DNA of 6,970 bases, from positions 1-6,970 of the forward strand of contig CAAEIG010000204.1 in the NCBI GenBank assembly GCA_900755895.1, in the 5' to 3' direction. This DNA is from Clostridia bacterium (GTDB lineage: Bacteria; Bacillota; Clostridia; Oscillospirales; Acutalibacteraceae). This document shows positions 6,883 to 6,970 of the stretch, in pieces. Every line of letters starts with the position of its first letter. The first letter of the stretch is position 1. The translations under genes were made by a program, and so were the position numbers. The notes beneath the pieces were generated by a model that was given only the letters and a program-made list of their open reading frames with translations, did no database searches and was not told the DNA's origin.

Positions 6883-6917
6883 CAGCCCCGGAGCTCACGC
6901 TTCGGGGCTGATCTTTT
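6883..6917 (+). terminator. Rho-independent terminator after the adhesin gene
   Basis: CAGCCCCGGAGC (6883-6894) pairs with GCTTCGGGGCTG (6899-6910) as a 12-bp GC-rich stem with one G-U pair and a 4-base loop TCAC. It is followed by the T-rich ATCTTTT (6911-6917). It starts 33 bases after the adhesin stop. Only 22 bases separate it from the next start codon, so it may act as a partial terminator. Confidence 0.88.
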
Positions 6918-6939
6918 GAACATGAGGAGAGTATTATCA

Positions 6940-6970
6940 TGAGCAAGTTTTTACCTATTGGTACCAAAGG
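6940..6970 (+). CDS. Start of a downstream gene, cut by the right window edge
   Basis: An ATG at 6940 opens a frame reading MSKFLPIGTK up to the window end. GAGGAG at 6924-6929 lies 10 bases upstream, a plausible ribosome site. The first ten residues show no signal peptide and are too few to identify a family. Because the gap to the terminator is too short for a full promoter, it is probably expressed by readthrough or from boxes upstream of the terminator. Confidence 0.65.

Noticed and set aside
4208..6967. 919-codon open frame on the minus strand opposite the adhesin
   Set aside because: Its codons are exact reverse complements of the adhesin codons. It stays open because the sense gene rarely uses TTA, CTA or TCA. 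For example, the TCA at 4208-4210 is what closes it. The protein shows no recognisable domain.
6848..6970. Frameshift or premature stop hiding a normal sorting-signal tail
   Set aside because: Reading on in the other two forward frames gives no hydrophobic segment or basic tail, and a terminator follows at once.

Overview
The window looks like a cell-surface protein locus from a Gram-positive bacterium, most likely a gut-type member of the Clostridia. This rests on strong GGAGG ribosome sites, Sec signal peptides, a sortase, a CnaB-repeat adhesin with an LPxTG motif, and fairly GC-rich codon use (CTG for Leu; TTA, CTA and TCA rare). The genus cannot be named from the sequence. All recognisable genes are on the + strand.

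Left part (1-1602): the C-terminal 143 residues of a sortase whose N-terminus lies off the left edge, then a 61-residue protein resembling a ribbon-helix-helix DNA binder (452-637), then a secreted 281-residue protein with an N-terminal copper-amine-oxidase-N-like 'stalk' domain (700-1545). These genes are close together with no terminator between them and could form one transcription unit. The unit ends at a strong intrinsic terminator at 1568-1602.

Centre and right (1603-6970): one very large gene (1667-6850, 1727 residues) encodes a secreted adhesin or pilin-like rod. It has a signal peptide, an N-terminal thioester-domain-like head, thirteen consecutive CnaB/SpaA-type domains, a DUF11-like C-terminal domain, and then the sortase motif LPKTG followed by a single Tyr and the stop. 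Each of the thirteen repeats keeps a candidate Lys/Glu/Asn isopeptide triad. Asn-to-next-Lys spacing is exactly 10 residues at eleven of the twelve junctions and 11 at the last, so the rod appears to have almost no flexible linkers. The usual hydrophobic segment and basic tail of a cell-wall sorting signal are absent, and neither other forward frame supplies them. A second intrinsic terminator (6883-6917) follows, and a further gene begins at 6940 and leaves the window.

Inferred working model: the sortase and the LPKTG adhesin are enzyme and substrate, the small RHH-like protein may regulate the locus, and the stalk protein is an exported accessory factor. The features most worth a second look are the truncated sorting signal, the Lys found where the thioester Gln is expected, the near-invariant packing of the rod, and a terminator so close to the next start codon that it probably sets expression by readthrough. 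Sortase/CnaB loci are often carried on integrative conjugative elements, but no transfer gene is visible here.
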